Assembly (NCBI RefSeq): GCF_000372745.1
Contig: NZ_KB889697.1
Coordinates: 124,001 to 188,000, forward strand
Reading direction: 5' to 3'
DNA from: Embleya scabrispora DSM 41855
GTDB taxonomy: Bacteria > Actinomycetota > Actinomycetes > Streptomycetales > Streptomycetaceae
Length of the DNA stretch: 64,000 nucleotides
Positions 41,512-50,412 of the stretch are shown here, piece after piece. The position numbers and the translations under genes are program-made. The notes below the pieces were generated by a model. It saw only the letters and a list, made by a program, of their open reading frames with translations. It was not told the DNA's origin and made no database searches. Each line of letters opens with the position of its first letter. Position 1 is the first letter of the stretch.

Positions 41512-44500
41512 TCAGGCGGCGGGCACCTCGATGTCGGTCTCCAACCGGCGGCGTGCCCGCAACCCCTGGGTGATCGGGTGCTCGTCGCCCAGCTTGCGCC
41601 GACACGCCCGCTCGGTGCGGGTGAACCATTCGCGGGACTCGTCCCGCAGGCCGATCTCGCCCAGGCTCTGTACCCGGTTGCAGGCCGCGACCAGGGTGTG
41701 CGGGTGGTCCGCGCCCAGCAGCGCCTCGTACCGGTCGTAGGTCACCCGGTCCAGGTCGGCGCACTCGTTGGCCTGGCCCGCCTGGTAGAGGTTGTTCGCG
41801 TGGTTGAGCGCCGCCGCCAGGGTGTACGGGTGGTCCTCGCCCAGCAGTTCGCGCAGGCCCTCCAGGCTGCGCAGGCCGATGGCCATCGCCTCCTCGTCCC
41901 GGCCGACCGCCCGCAGGTAGATCGACAGGTTGCTGGCGCACCCGAAGGTGAACGGGTGCTGCGCGCCGAACTGCTCGCGGTAGCCCTGGTACGCCTCCTG
42001 AGCCAGGTCCAGCGCCGCCTCGTCGTTGCCCATCGCGTGGTTGTCGGCGGCGAGGTTGACCGTGCAGGAGAGCAGCACCGGATGGGTGGGGCCGAGGTAG
42101 GCCCGGTACTTCTCCAGGGTGTCGCTGTCCAGCGAGCGGGCGTAGCGGGCGTCGCCCGTCTGCCGGATCGTGACCGCGAGGTTCTTGGCGGTGCGCAGCG
42201 CGTCCCGGGTGCGACCCATCGCCTCCTCACGGGCCAGCGTCTGCTGGAGCACCGCCCGCGAGCCCGCGTAGTCACCCAGCTCGCGCAGGTCGTGGCCGAC
42301 CTCGTTGGCCAGGAAGCAGGTCCTGGAATGGTCGTCGCCCTGAATCCGCCGGCGCCGGTCGAATGCCTCCTGGTGCACCTCGCGCGCCTCCTCCAGCAGG
42401 CCCATCAGGCGCAGTGAGACACCGAGGTTGTTCGCCGCGAGCAAGGTGTCGTTCGCGTCCTCGCCGAAGACCTCGCTGAAGCGCGTGTAGTTGTCCCGGT
42501 CGGATTCCAGCGCGGTGTGGAAGCGGCCGAGCGAACGCAGGTCGCCGCCGTAGCCGCGCCCGGTGATCAGCGTGTGCGGGTGGTCCGGACCCAGCGATTC
42601 GCGCTGCGCCTCCAACGTCGCCCGGTCCAGGTCGTACGCCTTGCGGTACTTGCCCTGGGAGCGGTAGACGTTCGCCAACTGGGTGCACATCCGCAAGGTC
42701 AGCGCGTCGTGCCTGCTGAACCGCGAGCGCCAGCGGTCCAGGGCGATCTCGGCGATGTACTGGCCGAACTCCCAGTCGTTGAATCGCCAGGCGAAGCGCA
42801 CCTGTTCGACGATCCAGCGGCGCACCGACTCCGAGTCGCTCTCCAGCGCGCGCGAGGGCACCAGGTGCTTGTAGAGCTCCTCGTACGTCTCCTGGTTGGC
42901 CGGGTCGTCCACATCGCCGGGCGCGTTGGCGGCCAGGATCTCCAGCACCCGGGCGCGCCGGGCGGCGTTCTCCTCGGGCGGCATCTGGTCGCGCAACACC
43001 GCCTGGACCAGTCGGTGCACCTGGATGGTGTCCTCGCCGCGATCCACCCGGGCCAGCGCGTACCGGCCGAGCTGCTGGAAGATCCGGGACAGCAGGAGCG
43101 TGTCGCCGAGCGAGCTGTCCACCCGCACCAGTTCCTGGAGCACCTCGCGCGAGCGCAGCAGCCGCATCGAGATCGAGTCCGGCGACAGGTAGGCGCACAG
43201 TTCGAGCAGCCGCACCGCGGCGGGCTGCCGCTCCTTGAGCTCGTCGAGCGAGACGGTCCAGGTCGCGGCGGCGGTGGTCGGGTAGTCCGGCGGCTGGCCC
43301 TCGTCCAGGATCGCGGTGACGCGCGTGCTGACCCGCTCCAGATACTCCTCGACCTGCATCGCCGACTCGGCGAGCCAGGCACCGGCCTGCTCGACCGCCA
43401 GCGGCAGGTCGCCCAGCGCGGTGGCCACCTTTTGCGCGTCCGCCTCGGTCAGCGACGGCACCCGGCGCTGGAGCAACGCGACACTCTCGTCGCGGCGGAA
43501 CACCGGGACCTCCAACGGACGCGCGCTGCGCGCCCAGAGGTCGTTGCGCGAGGTGACCAGGACGTGGCCGTTGACGCTGCCCTGGGGCATCAGGTGAGCC
43601 ACCGACGCCGGTTCGTCCGCGTTGTCGTAGATCACCAGCCAGCGGTCGTAGGGCTCGCCCTGTTGCAGGGTCTGCAACACGCCGGCCGCCGCGTCCGTGA
43701 CGTTCTCCCCGGAGGGCAGGTCTAGCCGATCGCCGAGTCGGGCGAGCTGGGCGGCGACACCCTGCGCCTGCTCCGCCGACACCCACCAGATGACGTCGTA
43801 GTCGGCGGCGAAGCGGTGCGCGTACTCGAGCGCGACCTGGGTCTTGCCGACGCCGCCGAGGCCGTGCAACGCCTGGGGCAGCACGGCGGTGGCGCCCTTG
43901 GCGAGTTGGTCGCGCAGCCGCTCCAGGATGTCGTCGCGTCCGGTGAACGCCGGGTGGCGCGGCAGCAGTTGGGAGACCTTGGGCTTGGTCCCGGGGAACC
44001 TGGGGCCGTCCGCGGGCACGGCGTCGGTGGGCGTACGACCGAACGCGGTCAGCAGCACCGTACGGCACTGGTCCTCGGACAGCGCGGTCAAGGTGACCGT
44101 CTCGCCCACACCCGGGTCGCTGTCGATCAGGTCGTCCACCCGCAGGGTCACCACGCTCGCCTGGTCGACCGCGGCCAGTCGGCGCAGCGCCGTGCGCATC
44201 GCGGTCCAGGATCGGCTGGGCAACGAGTGGGAGGACGAGACGACCACGACGCTGTCGACGTTCTGCAGGTCCTCGATGGAGGTGTCGCAACCACCGGTGC
44301 CGACCACCTGGGCTCCCGAGGCGGTCAGTTGGGCCCGCACCCAGTCCACCCACATCCGGTCGCGGGCGCTGTAGAGGATGCGCACGGTGACCGGGGCGGT
44401 GTAGCGGACGCGCTCGAAGCGGCGCAGTTCGCGCCGGCGGTCCACCTCGTCGATCGGGTCGAGCCGGATGATCGCGCCGTCGGTGAGCACGCCGGTCAGC

Positions 44501-45393
44501 CGCTCGTACGCGCTGAGCAGGCTGCCCTCCTGGAGCGGCCGGTCGCCGAGCGTGGCCAGGGTCTCCTCGTAGGCGTAGAACGCCTTGTAGGGGATCTCCA
44601 CCTCGCCCCAGTACTTGGTCCGCTCGGCCTCGGAGCGGTCCGCGAGGAACTCGGCGAAACGCTCACGGGCGTGGTCGCGGCCGGCTTCGAGCTTGTCCTT
44701 CTCGTCGTCCTCCACGCGCATCGGCACGGGCAGGATGCGCAGCGGGCGATCGGCCTGGCGGGCGATCGAGCGGGCCACGTTGACGCCGCCGTCGATGGCC
44801 TGTTCGTTGAGCGTGAAGCCGTCCACCACGACGTCCGGCAACAGCGTGGTGCAGATGCCGGCGATGTCGTTGAGCCCGGTGCGGCTGTCGATCAGCGCGT
44901 AGTCGTAGGACGCGCGCATGTCCTCGCGCAGCGCGTCCAGGAAACCGATGCCGTGCGGGCTCTCGCAGAAGTCGGCCCAGTTGAAGCCGGCCAGCGTGGC
45001 CGCGTACTCGTGGTTCTGCCGGCCCGGGCCGAGGAAGCGGATCAGGCCGCCGTCGGCGAAGTCCCGGTCCACCTTGACCGCGCAGCCGTCCACCCGGCTC
45101 TCCGCGTCGCGGCTCGCCTCGATCATCGCGTCCGTGCTCGCCGGAGTACCGACCACCTTGGCGAACGCGCGGATCATGTCGAGCACGCCGCGCGTGTCCT
45201 CCAGCCGCTTGTCGATCAGGTACGGGTGGAAGTAGCGGTGCAGGCCCGGTGATTCGAGGTCCCAGTCCACGACGAGCACACGCTTGCCTCGGGAGGCCAG
45301 GATCCAGGCGACGTTGGCCAGGGCCATCGTGCGCCCGGTGCCACCCTTGTACGAGTAGAACGTGACGACGGTTCCCGGCGGGTTGTCGCTCAT
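41512..45393 (-). CDS. fxsT: FxsT: MinD-like/TIR/NB-ARC/TPR protein of the FxSxx-COOH system
   Basis: A 1293-residue multidomain protein. Residues ~1-300 form a ParA/MinD-like domain with deviant Walker A YSYKGGTGRTMA and VVDWDLESPG. Residues ~333-430 resemble a TIR domain (VTVRILYSARDRMWVDWV). Residues ~460-850 are an NB-ARC/STAND ATPase with P-loop GLGGVGKTQ near 510-520, VIWWVSAEQ and LVIYDNAD (Walker B). Residues ~850-1290 are TPR repeats of the kinesin-light-chain type (LGPDHPHTLITGRGYG, LLGEDHPYTLAAALN). STAND proteins act as ATP-driven switches in signalling or conflict. ATG 45393 lies four bases after the FxsC stop. It closes the fxs operon. Confidence 0.9.
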   Translation of the reverse strand: MSDNPPGTVVTFYSYKGGTGRTMALANVAWILASRGKRVLVVDWDLESPGLHRYFHPYLIDKRLEDTRGVLDMIRAFAKVVGTPASTDAMIEASRDAESRVDGCAVKVDRDFADGGLIRFLGPGRQNHEYAATLAGFNWADFCESPHGIGFLDALREDMRASYDYALIDSRTGLNDIAGICTTLLPDVVVDGFTLNEQAIDGGVNVARSIARQADRPLRILPVPMRVEDDEKDKLEAGRDHARERFAEFLADRSEAERTKYWGEVEIPYKAFYAYEETLATLGDRPLQEGSLLSAYERLTGVLTDGAIIRLDPIDEVDRRRELRRFERVRYTAPVTVRILYSARDRMWVDWVRAQLTASGAQVVGTGGCDTSIEDLQNVDSVVVVSSSHSLPSRSWTAMRTALRRLAAVDQASVVTLRVDDLIDSDPGVGETVTLTALSEDQCRTVLLTAFGRTPTDAVPADGPRFPGTKPKVSQLLPRHPAFTGRDDILERLRDQLAKGATAVLPQALHGLGGVGKTQVALEYAHRFAADYDVIWWVSAEQAQGVAAQLARLGDRLDLPSGENVTDAAAGVLQTLQQGEPYDRWLVIYDNADEPASVAHLMPQGSVNGHVLVTSRNDLWARSARPLEVPVFRRDESVALLQRRVPSLTEADAQKVATALGDLPLAVEQAGAWLAESAMQVEEYLERVSTRVTAILDEGQPPDYPTTAAATWTVSLDELKERQPAAVRLLELCAYLSPDSISMRLLRSREVLQELVRVDSSLGDTLLLSRIFQQLGRYALARVDRGEDTIQVHRLVQAVLRDQMPPEENAARRARVLEILAANAPGDVDDPANQETYEELYKHLVPSRALESDSESVRRWIVEQVRFAWRFNDWEFGQYIAEIALDRWRSRFSRHDALTLRMCTQLANVYRSQGKYRKAYDLDRATLEAQRESLGPDHPHTLITGRGYGGDLRSLGRFHTALESDRDNYTRFSEVFGEDANDTLLAANNLGVSLRLMGLLEEAREVHQEAFDRRRRIQGDDHSRTCFLANEVGHDLRELGDYAGSRAVLQQTLAREEAMGRTRDALRTAKNLAVTIRQTGDARYARSLDSDTLEKYRAYLGPTHPVLLSCTVNLAADNHAMGNDEAALDLAQEAYQGYREQFGAQHPFTFGCASNLSIYLRAVGRDEEAMAIGLRSLEGLRELLGEDHPYTLAAALNHANNLYQAGQANECADLDRVTYDRYEALLGADHPHTLVAACNRVQSLGEIGLRDESREWFTRTERACRRKLGDEHPITQGLRARRRLETDIEVPAA

Positions 45394-45397
45394 CGTT

Positions 45398-46150
45398 TCA
45401 GTGCTCCTCAACATCGCCACCGGGTCCCCACAGCAACGGGCGGCGGGGATTGTGTCGGGCCGTGATCCAGCGGGGTCGGGTGGGCAGGTCCGGCCCGGTG
45501 CGCGCGTGCATGGGCAGGACCCGGGCAACGGTCGCGACCGGCGCGGAGCCCGCGTACGGCATTCGGGCGGGGGTGGGACTCGCGGTGGTGCGCGCACCGA
45601 GGAGTTCGCGCGCCTCGGCCGGCGGCAGCGGGCGCAGCGGGACGCGGTTGACCTCGACCACCACGCGCGCCAACTCGGCGATCAGCCGCCGGTAGTCGGC
45701 GGAGTGGCCCTCCAGGCGCATCAGGTCGAACAGGCCCTGGCGGGCGTAGATCGGGCCGTAGTCGCCGTCGGCGCCCACGTCCGGGGTCGGCTGCTCGCCG
45801 GGGCGGGCGTCGGTGGCGCGCCAGCGCACGGTGGCCATCGCGTCGAGTTGTTCGCCGGTGCGCGCGCGGTGTCCGCGTACCCGTTCGGCCATCACCGCCC
45901 ATTCACGCATGGCGTCGGGATCGGCGAGGTAGTCGGGCGAGGCCAGCACCACCGCGGCGGGAACCGAGCACGCGGCGAAGGTTTCGGGTGGGTCGCCCGG
46001 ATCGCGGTCCGCGCACGACGACAGCAGGCCCCGTGCGCCGTCCCGGCCCGGCACTCGGGCGGAGACGGCTTGTTCGAGGTCGGCGTGGAAGCGCTCGACG
46101 TACACACGCTCGTCGCCGCACGACCGACTCGTGAAGAAGACCGGTGTCAT
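45398..46150 (-). CDS. fxsC: TIR-like protein FxsC
   Basis: A 250-residue protein. It starts MTPVFFTSRSCGDERVYVERFHADLEQAV, matching the FxsC pattern (FxTSxxxxD...VxxFHxDLExAV). The segment PAAVVLASPDYLADPDAMREWAVM and the later IYARQGLFDLMRLEGHSADYRRLIAELARVVVEV complete the TIR-like fold. It has no obvious NADase glutamate that I can name. ATG 46150 has AGAGG upstream; an extended start would reach into a non-coding leader. It is fourth in the fxs operon. Its role in the RiPP system is not established. Confidence 0.85.
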   Translation of the reverse strand: MTPVFFTSRSCGDERVYVERFHADLEQAVSARVPGRDGARGLLSSCADRDPGDPPETFAACSVPAAVVLASPDYLADPDAMREWAVMAERVRGHRARTGEQLDAMATVRWRATDARPGEQPTPDVGADGDYGPIYARQGLFDLMRLEGHSADYRRLIAELARVVVEVNRVPLRPLPPAEARELLGARTTASPTPARMPYAGSAPVATVARVLPMHARTGPDLPTRPRWITARHNPRRPLLWGPGGDVEEH

Positions 46151-46264
46151 CTCGACCTCTGCTGTCGGTGCTTCGTTTCGACGCGCGTGGGATTGCCCTC
46201 CCCGTCCGTCACTCGTTGTTCCCAGGCTACCCGAGTCCATCACTCGAAGTTACTCCTCGTGACA

Positions 46265-47638
46265 TCAGGTAATCTCATGTTCTCTCTCGTTTCGTATCGT
46301 TGTGCCCATGCCCACAACCGGCCTACCCGAGTCCGCCCGGGCTTCTGCGCCGTTTCGCTCCGCCCAGGTCCGCCGCCCCGATCGCACCCGTTCGGCCGCG
46401 CGGCGCGCCGCGTCGGCGGGCACGTCCTCGCGCCACCACGGCTCGACGGTGTCCGCCATGCCCGCCACGACCCGCTCCCCGTCCGGCGTCAGTTCGCCAC
46501 ACCCGCGCAGCGTCGCGATCGCCTCCGCGACGTGCGCACGATGCACGGCGAACTCGGCCTGTGCCCGATCCTGCTCCTCCCCCGCGGCCGCATGCCGCCG
46601 AATCCGCCAGAAGTCCGCGATCCCCAGGTGCGCGTAGGCACCTTGCAGGAGCGCACCCACCGGTCGGGGGTCCAACCGCCAGGGCGCCCGATACCTGAGC
46701 GTCGAGCGTTCCGAGAGATTCGTGATGTCCTGTACCGCGCCGAGCTTGTTGTGCTGGAACTCGTGGATCAGCGTCACGGCCAGCGTGATCGGCCCCATCG
46801 CCGGCGTCAACGCGATGCTTCCGAACGCGTATCGGGACGACGAACTGAGGCTGACCCCCGGTTCCGCGACCACCGGGACCAGTGTGGACAGCGCCTGGCC
46901 CAGACCGGCCGCGTAGGCCCGGTGAGCCACCGCGAGCCGGCCCCACGCTTTCCCGAAGTTCCTTTGCAGCAAGGATACTTGGTGCATGGACAAGCGAGCC
47001 GTCGGCTCCCAGCGATGCACGTCGCGATAGGGGTCCACGTCCTCGATCGCCACGGTGGCGGACAGCCCGGCGGCCGAGGCGGAACATACCCGATTGGCCT
47101 CGCGTCGCGCGAGGGGACCGTCGACCCGCCAGTGCCGCCCGATCGGCGCGGTCCCACCGGTGTCCTCGCCCACGCGTACCCGGCCGAGCGTGGGCAGGTA
47201 CACCCATCCGTCGACCGCGCGCACCCGGATCCGCTCCCCCGGGGCGCGCTCGGGATCGGCGCGCAGCGCGGCGGCGGCCGCGATCGAGCCGAGGTGGTCG
47301 AGCAGTCGATCCGCGTCCGGTGCCGCCGGGCGCGCCTCGGGTCGGCGCAGCCACAACAGGCAGCGCATCGCCCACGCGCCGGTGTACGGATGCATCAGCA
47401 CCGTCCGGGCCGCCTGCGGCGCCGTGCGCTGGATCTGGGCGAGCAGGTCCAGCGCGTCGACCAGGTGCGCCGTGCGGGTGCTCGGCAGCCGCTCGCGGGC
47501 AGTGGCGACCACCGCGTACACCTGGAGCAGTCGGCGGCTCTCCTGGGCCCGCACGAGTGCGGCCACGGCCTCGGATCCGCCGTAGCCCGCGGCGAGTTCG
47601 GCGAATACCGCGGCGTCGAGGCGATGTGTGCCGATCAT
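46265..47638 (-). CDS. HExxH-motif peptide modification protein (aKG-dependent peptide beta-hydroxylase-like)
   Basis: A 457-residue protein. A long helical N-terminal part (MIGTHRLDAAVFAELAAGYGGSEA) precedes the motif LIHEFQHNKL at about residues 290-299, which fits the HExxH metal site of enzymes paired with FxsB. These enzymes are annotated as aKG-HExxH-type peptide beta-hydroxylases acting on RiPP precursors. Further helices follow (GALLQGAYAHLGIADFWRIRR). Its ATG overlaps the FxsB stop (ATGA), which indicates a functional pair. The reaction is inferred from family knowledge. Confidence 0.88.
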   Translation of the reverse strand: MIGTHRLDAAVFAELAAGYGGSEAVAALVRAQESRRLLQVYAVVATARERLPSTRTAHLVDALDLLAQIQRTAPQAARTVLMHPYTGAWAMRCLLWLRRPEARPAAPDADRLLDHLGSIAAAAALRADPERAPGERIRVRAVDGWVYLPTLGRVRVGEDTGGTAPIGRHWRVDGPLARREANRVCSASAAGLSATVAIEDVDPYRDVHRWEPTARLSMHQVSLLQRNFGKAWGRLAVAHRAYAAGLGQALSTLVPVVAEPGVSLSSSSRYAFGSIALTPAMGPITLAVTLIHEFQHNKLGAVQDITNLSERSTLRYRAPWRLDPRPVGALLQGAYAHLGIADFWRIRRHAAAGEEQDRAQAEFAVHRAHVAEAIATLRGCGELTPDGERVVAGMADTVEPWWREDVPADAARRAAERVRSGRRTWAERNGAEARADSGRPVVGMGTTIRNEREHEIT

Positions 47639-48774
47639 CGCCGACGCTCCGGGCCCACCAGGGCGCGCACGTCGGCGCGCACCCGAACCGCCACGTGCTC
47701 GATCAGTGCCCGCAGGTCGGCGCAGTACACCGAGGGATTGTCGAATCCGTTGGCCGGGTGGTAGCGATGCGCCCGCAGGCCGCCTCCGCAGGTGCGCAAC
47801 ACCGGACAGCGCCGGCAGGTGGGACTCGGCTCGGTCCCGGCGCCGGTGGTCGCGGCCAGTACGGTCGCCGGGTCGTGCCGGAAGACGTCGAGCCCGGTGG
47901 CCGCCGCCCCGTCGTAGGCGGCCTTGAGGGCGTCCTGCCGCTCGAAGGTGCCGTCCGTCTCGATCACCACCGATCCGGCCGGGCTCAGCCCGAGCGTCTC
48001 GCTGCGCACGCTCCGGCCCAGGGTCAGGTCGACCAGGTCCTCCAGGAGGCGCACCCGGGTTTCCCGCACGGGTGCGCCGTACCAGCGGTCGAAGACGGCG
48101 ATCAGCCAGTCGGCATGGGCGGTTTCGTCGGTGCGCGCGCCGGGCGGCGGATACTCCCAGGTGGCGTGCGGGAGCAGCAGGTCGATCATCGGCGGCGCGT
48201 GCGCGAGCAGTTCCTCGTAGGTGGCGACCGGGTCGTTCGCCAGGTCGATCGTGGCGAGCAGACCGCCGTACAGGGGCCGGTAGCGGGGCCGGCGCAGCAG
48301 CTCGATGCCGCGCACCGTCTCGGCGTGGCTGCCTCGCCCGTCCGGGCCGCGCCGGTGCCGGTCGTGGGCCGACTCGTCGCCGTCGAGCGAGACGCCGACC
48401 CGGATCCGATGCGCGAGCAGCACCTCGGCGCAACGCTCGTCCAGGAGCACCCCGTTGGTCTGCAGCGTGAAGCGCGGCTGGGCCACGCCCGCCAGCGCGG
48501 CCCGCAGTTCGCTCGCGATGGTGTCGAGTCGATCCGGTCCCACGAGCAGCGGCTCGCCGCCGTGCAGCACGATGTCCAGCGTCCGCAGGCCGGTTCGCTC
48601 GGCATGCGCGCGCAGCCATCGACCCAGTGCGACCACCGTCTCGTCGGCGATCAGGCGGGGTCGGTTCCGCCAGCCCTGGTCCCGGAGTTCGTACACATAG
48701 CAGTAATCGCACGCCAGGTTGCAGCGCGCGGCGATCTTGACGATGAATTGCCGAAACGGTATCGCCTCGTTCAT
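47635..48774 (-). CDS. fxsB: FxsB radical SAM/SPASM peptide maturase
   Basis: A 379-residue radical SAM enzyme. The 4Fe-4S motif is AARCNLACDYCYVYE (CxxxCxxC, residues ~18-25). The SPASM-like C-terminal Cys set includes CRRCPVLRTCGGG and VYCADL. FxsB enzymes make cyclophane crosslinks between an aromatic ring and a beta-carbon in the FxSxx region of FxsA peptides. ATG 48774 follows GGGAGGG; a GTG at 48786 is an alternative that begins two bases after the FxsA stop. It lies between precursor and hydroxylase genes. Confidence 0.95.
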   Translation of the reverse strand: MNEAIPFRQFIVKIAARCNLACDYCYVYELRDQGWRNRPRLIADETVVALGRWLRAHAERTGLRTLDIVLHGGEPLLVGPDRLDTIASELRAALAGVAQPRFTLQTNGVLLDERCAEVLLAHRIRVGVSLDGDESAHDRHRRGPDGRGSHAETVRGIELLRRPRYRPLYGGLLATIDLANDPVATYEELLAHAPPMIDLLLPHATWEYPPPGARTDETAHADWLIAVFDRWYGAPVRETRVRLLEDLVDLTLGRSVRSETLGLSPAGSVVIETDGTFERQDALKAAYDGAAATGLDVFRHDPATVLAATTGAGTEPSPTCRRCPVLRTCGGGLRAHRYHPANGFDNPSVYCADLRALIEHVAVRVRADVRALVGPERRR

Positions 48775-48788
48775 CGGCCCTCCCACGG

Positions 48789-49052
48789 TCAGTTCCGGAT
48801 GCCGGTGCTCCCATCCGACCGGGATTCGTCAACACCCTCGTCCGCGTCGGCCGGCACCCAGATCTCGGCGAAGGCGGGTTCGACGGCACTGTCGAAGGTG
48901 GCGACCACCGCCTCCGAGGGCTCCTCGGACTCGCGGATCAACCGGCGCAGCGCACTGCCGAGCACGGAGGCCGGCAGGTCGTCCAGATCGTCGAGACAGA
49001 GCCCGTCGAGGTCCGGCAGGGCCGACTCCACGTCACCGCGCTCCCCTTGCAT
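48789..49052 (-). CDS. fxsA: Atypical FxSxx precursor peptide (FxsA-like)
   Basis: An 87-residue acidic protein directly upstream of fxsB on the same strand. The N-terminal half is a leader-like acidic helix (LDGLCLDDLDDLPASVLGSALRRL). The motif FDSAV at about residues 53-57 fits FxSxx, but it is not at the C-terminus: about 30 residues follow, starting EPAFAEIWVP. Classical FxsA peptides end right after FxSxx. The extension carries further aromatic residues (F, W). Either this is an internal-core variant or the tail is removed. Function is inferred from position and the motif. Confidence 0.78.
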   Translation of the reverse strand: MQGERGDVESALPDLDGLCLDDLDDLPASVLGSALRRLIRESEEPSEAVVATFDSAVEPAFAEIWVPADADEGVDESRSDGSTGIRN

Positions 49053-49354
49053 CCGCAGGTCCCCCGTTCTCCCGCGTCGCCCGGACGTTCGAGTCCGTGT
49101 CGGACGACCGGCGTGTGCCGTTCGCGCGTGCCGTCCGAGTGAAACCCGTACATTCGAGTGCGGAACGTATCGCCACGATTACACAAGCCTTCCTATACTA
49201 GCCGGGCCGGGTCGGCCTGCGCGATGCTCTGTGTGGGCAGAGTCGTACACACGAACGGCCGGCACGGGGGCGGCAGTTGCCTGACCCGCGGCCTCCGGCG
49301 CGTGGGTATCGCTCTTGCCGTCCTTGTACGGTGCTCGATCCCGGGGGTCGCTTG
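49053..49354. promoter_or_regulatory. Divergent promoter region of the two conflict operons
   Basis: About 300 bases separate the fxs operon (minus) and the TIR operon (plus). The centre (49,130-49,230) is less GC-rich, with CACAAGCCTTCCTATACTAG, a plausible -10-like TATACT region. A shared regulatory region suggests co-expression of both operons. GGGGG near 49,342-49,347 probably serves the TIR gene start. Confidence 0.5.
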
Positions 49355-50410
49355 GTGGACTACGACTTCTTCACAAGTCACGTCGCCGACCGTGATCCCA
49401 AGTGGGCTGCCCGCTTTCACGACGACATCGAGGCGGAACTGCGGCGCGGGGGCGACGGGGTGCGGGCGGCGATCCGCTTGCAGCCCACCTTCGGGCCGAT
49501 CCAGGTCCCGGACGGGGATCCGCCCGCGCAGGCGCGCGCGATGGTCGCGCTGTGCTCGGACGACTACTTCGAGGACCTCGACTGCGGGCGCGATTGGGCG
49601 GTGTTCACCGACCGGTTGCGTCGACACGAGTCGATCGTGGGCGTCTTGCCGCCGAACCTGATCGCGGTGCCGTGGACCACGATGGAGCAACCGATCCCGG
49701 CCGCCCTCGGCGCGATGGAGTGGCCGGCCGGGATCCCCGGGCCCGGCGGCGGCCCGAGCGTGTTCGACATGCTGCGGCTGGGCGGCATCCGCGACCTGGG
49801 GTACGTGCGCGCGGTGCGCACGGTCGCCGATCGGGTGGCCGCGGCGCTGCGTCATCGGCTCGCGCCGCTGAGTCCCGGCGAGGCGGCCGAGATCGAACCG
49901 CTGTTCGGCAGCCACGAGGCCGGCACCCGCACACTGCCCGAGACACCGCGCCGGCTCCCCATCCTGGAACCGGTCCCGCCGGCCCGCACCGATCTGGTGA
50001 TCAGCTACGTGGGCAACGACCTCGCCTGGGCCGACTGGGTCAGCGAGGTGCTCACCTTCGAGGACTACCGGGTCTCGCTGAGCCGCTGGGACTGGAGCGC
50101 GGGGGTGAGCTTCGGCAAGGCGATGGCCCAGGCGCGCGGGTTGGGCGAGCACGTGATCGCGCTCTTCTCCGAGCACTACTTCGAGGCCAGACGGCTGGCC
50201 ATGGACGAATGGGAGGAGGCCCTGGGCGATGCGGACTCCGCGGGCCGGTTGTTGCCGATCGTGATCGGTCGCACCCAGGTGCCGTCGATGTTCCGCGGCG
50301 TCCGGCCGGTCGACCTGACCGAGGCGGACGCGGTCGGCCAGCGCGACCTGCTCGTGGACGCGGTGCACCGGTTCGCGCCGTTGCCCGCGCGGAATCCGGG
50401 GTTCGCCTGA
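49355..50410 (+). CDS. Double TIR-domain protein (FxsC-like plus TIR)
   Basis: A 351-residue protein. The first ~190 residues resemble FxsC: VDYDFFTSHVADRDPKWAARFHDDIEAELRRGG with VALCSDDYFEDLDCGRDWAVF. Residues ~208-330 form a canonical TIR domain: DLVISYVGNDLAWADWVSEVLTFEDYRVSLSRWDWSAG and HVIALFSEHYFEARRLAMDEWEEAL. The Glu in the latter stretch could be the NADase/catalytic position, but I cannot confirm. GTG 49355 has GGGGG at a reasonable distance. It is first in the plus-strand operon and probably an effector or adaptor. Confidence 0.82.
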   Translation: MDYDFFTSHVADRDPKWAARFHDDIEAELRRGGDGVRAAIRLQPTFGPIQVPDGDPPAQARAMVALCSDDYFEDLDCGRDWAVFTDRLRRHESIVGVLPPNLIAVPWTTMEQPIPAALGAMEWPAGIPGPGGGPSVFDMLRLGGIRDLGYVRAVRTVADRVAAALRHRLAPLSPGEAAEIEPLFGSHEAGTRTLPETPRRLPILEPVPPARTDLVISYVGNDLAWADWVSEVLTFEDYRVSLSRWDWSAGVSFGKAMAQARGLGEHVIALFSEHYFEARRLAMDEWEEALGDADSAGRLLPIVIGRTQVPSMFRGVRPVDLTEADAVGQRDLLVDAVHRFAPLPARNPGFA

Positions 50411-50412
50411 CC

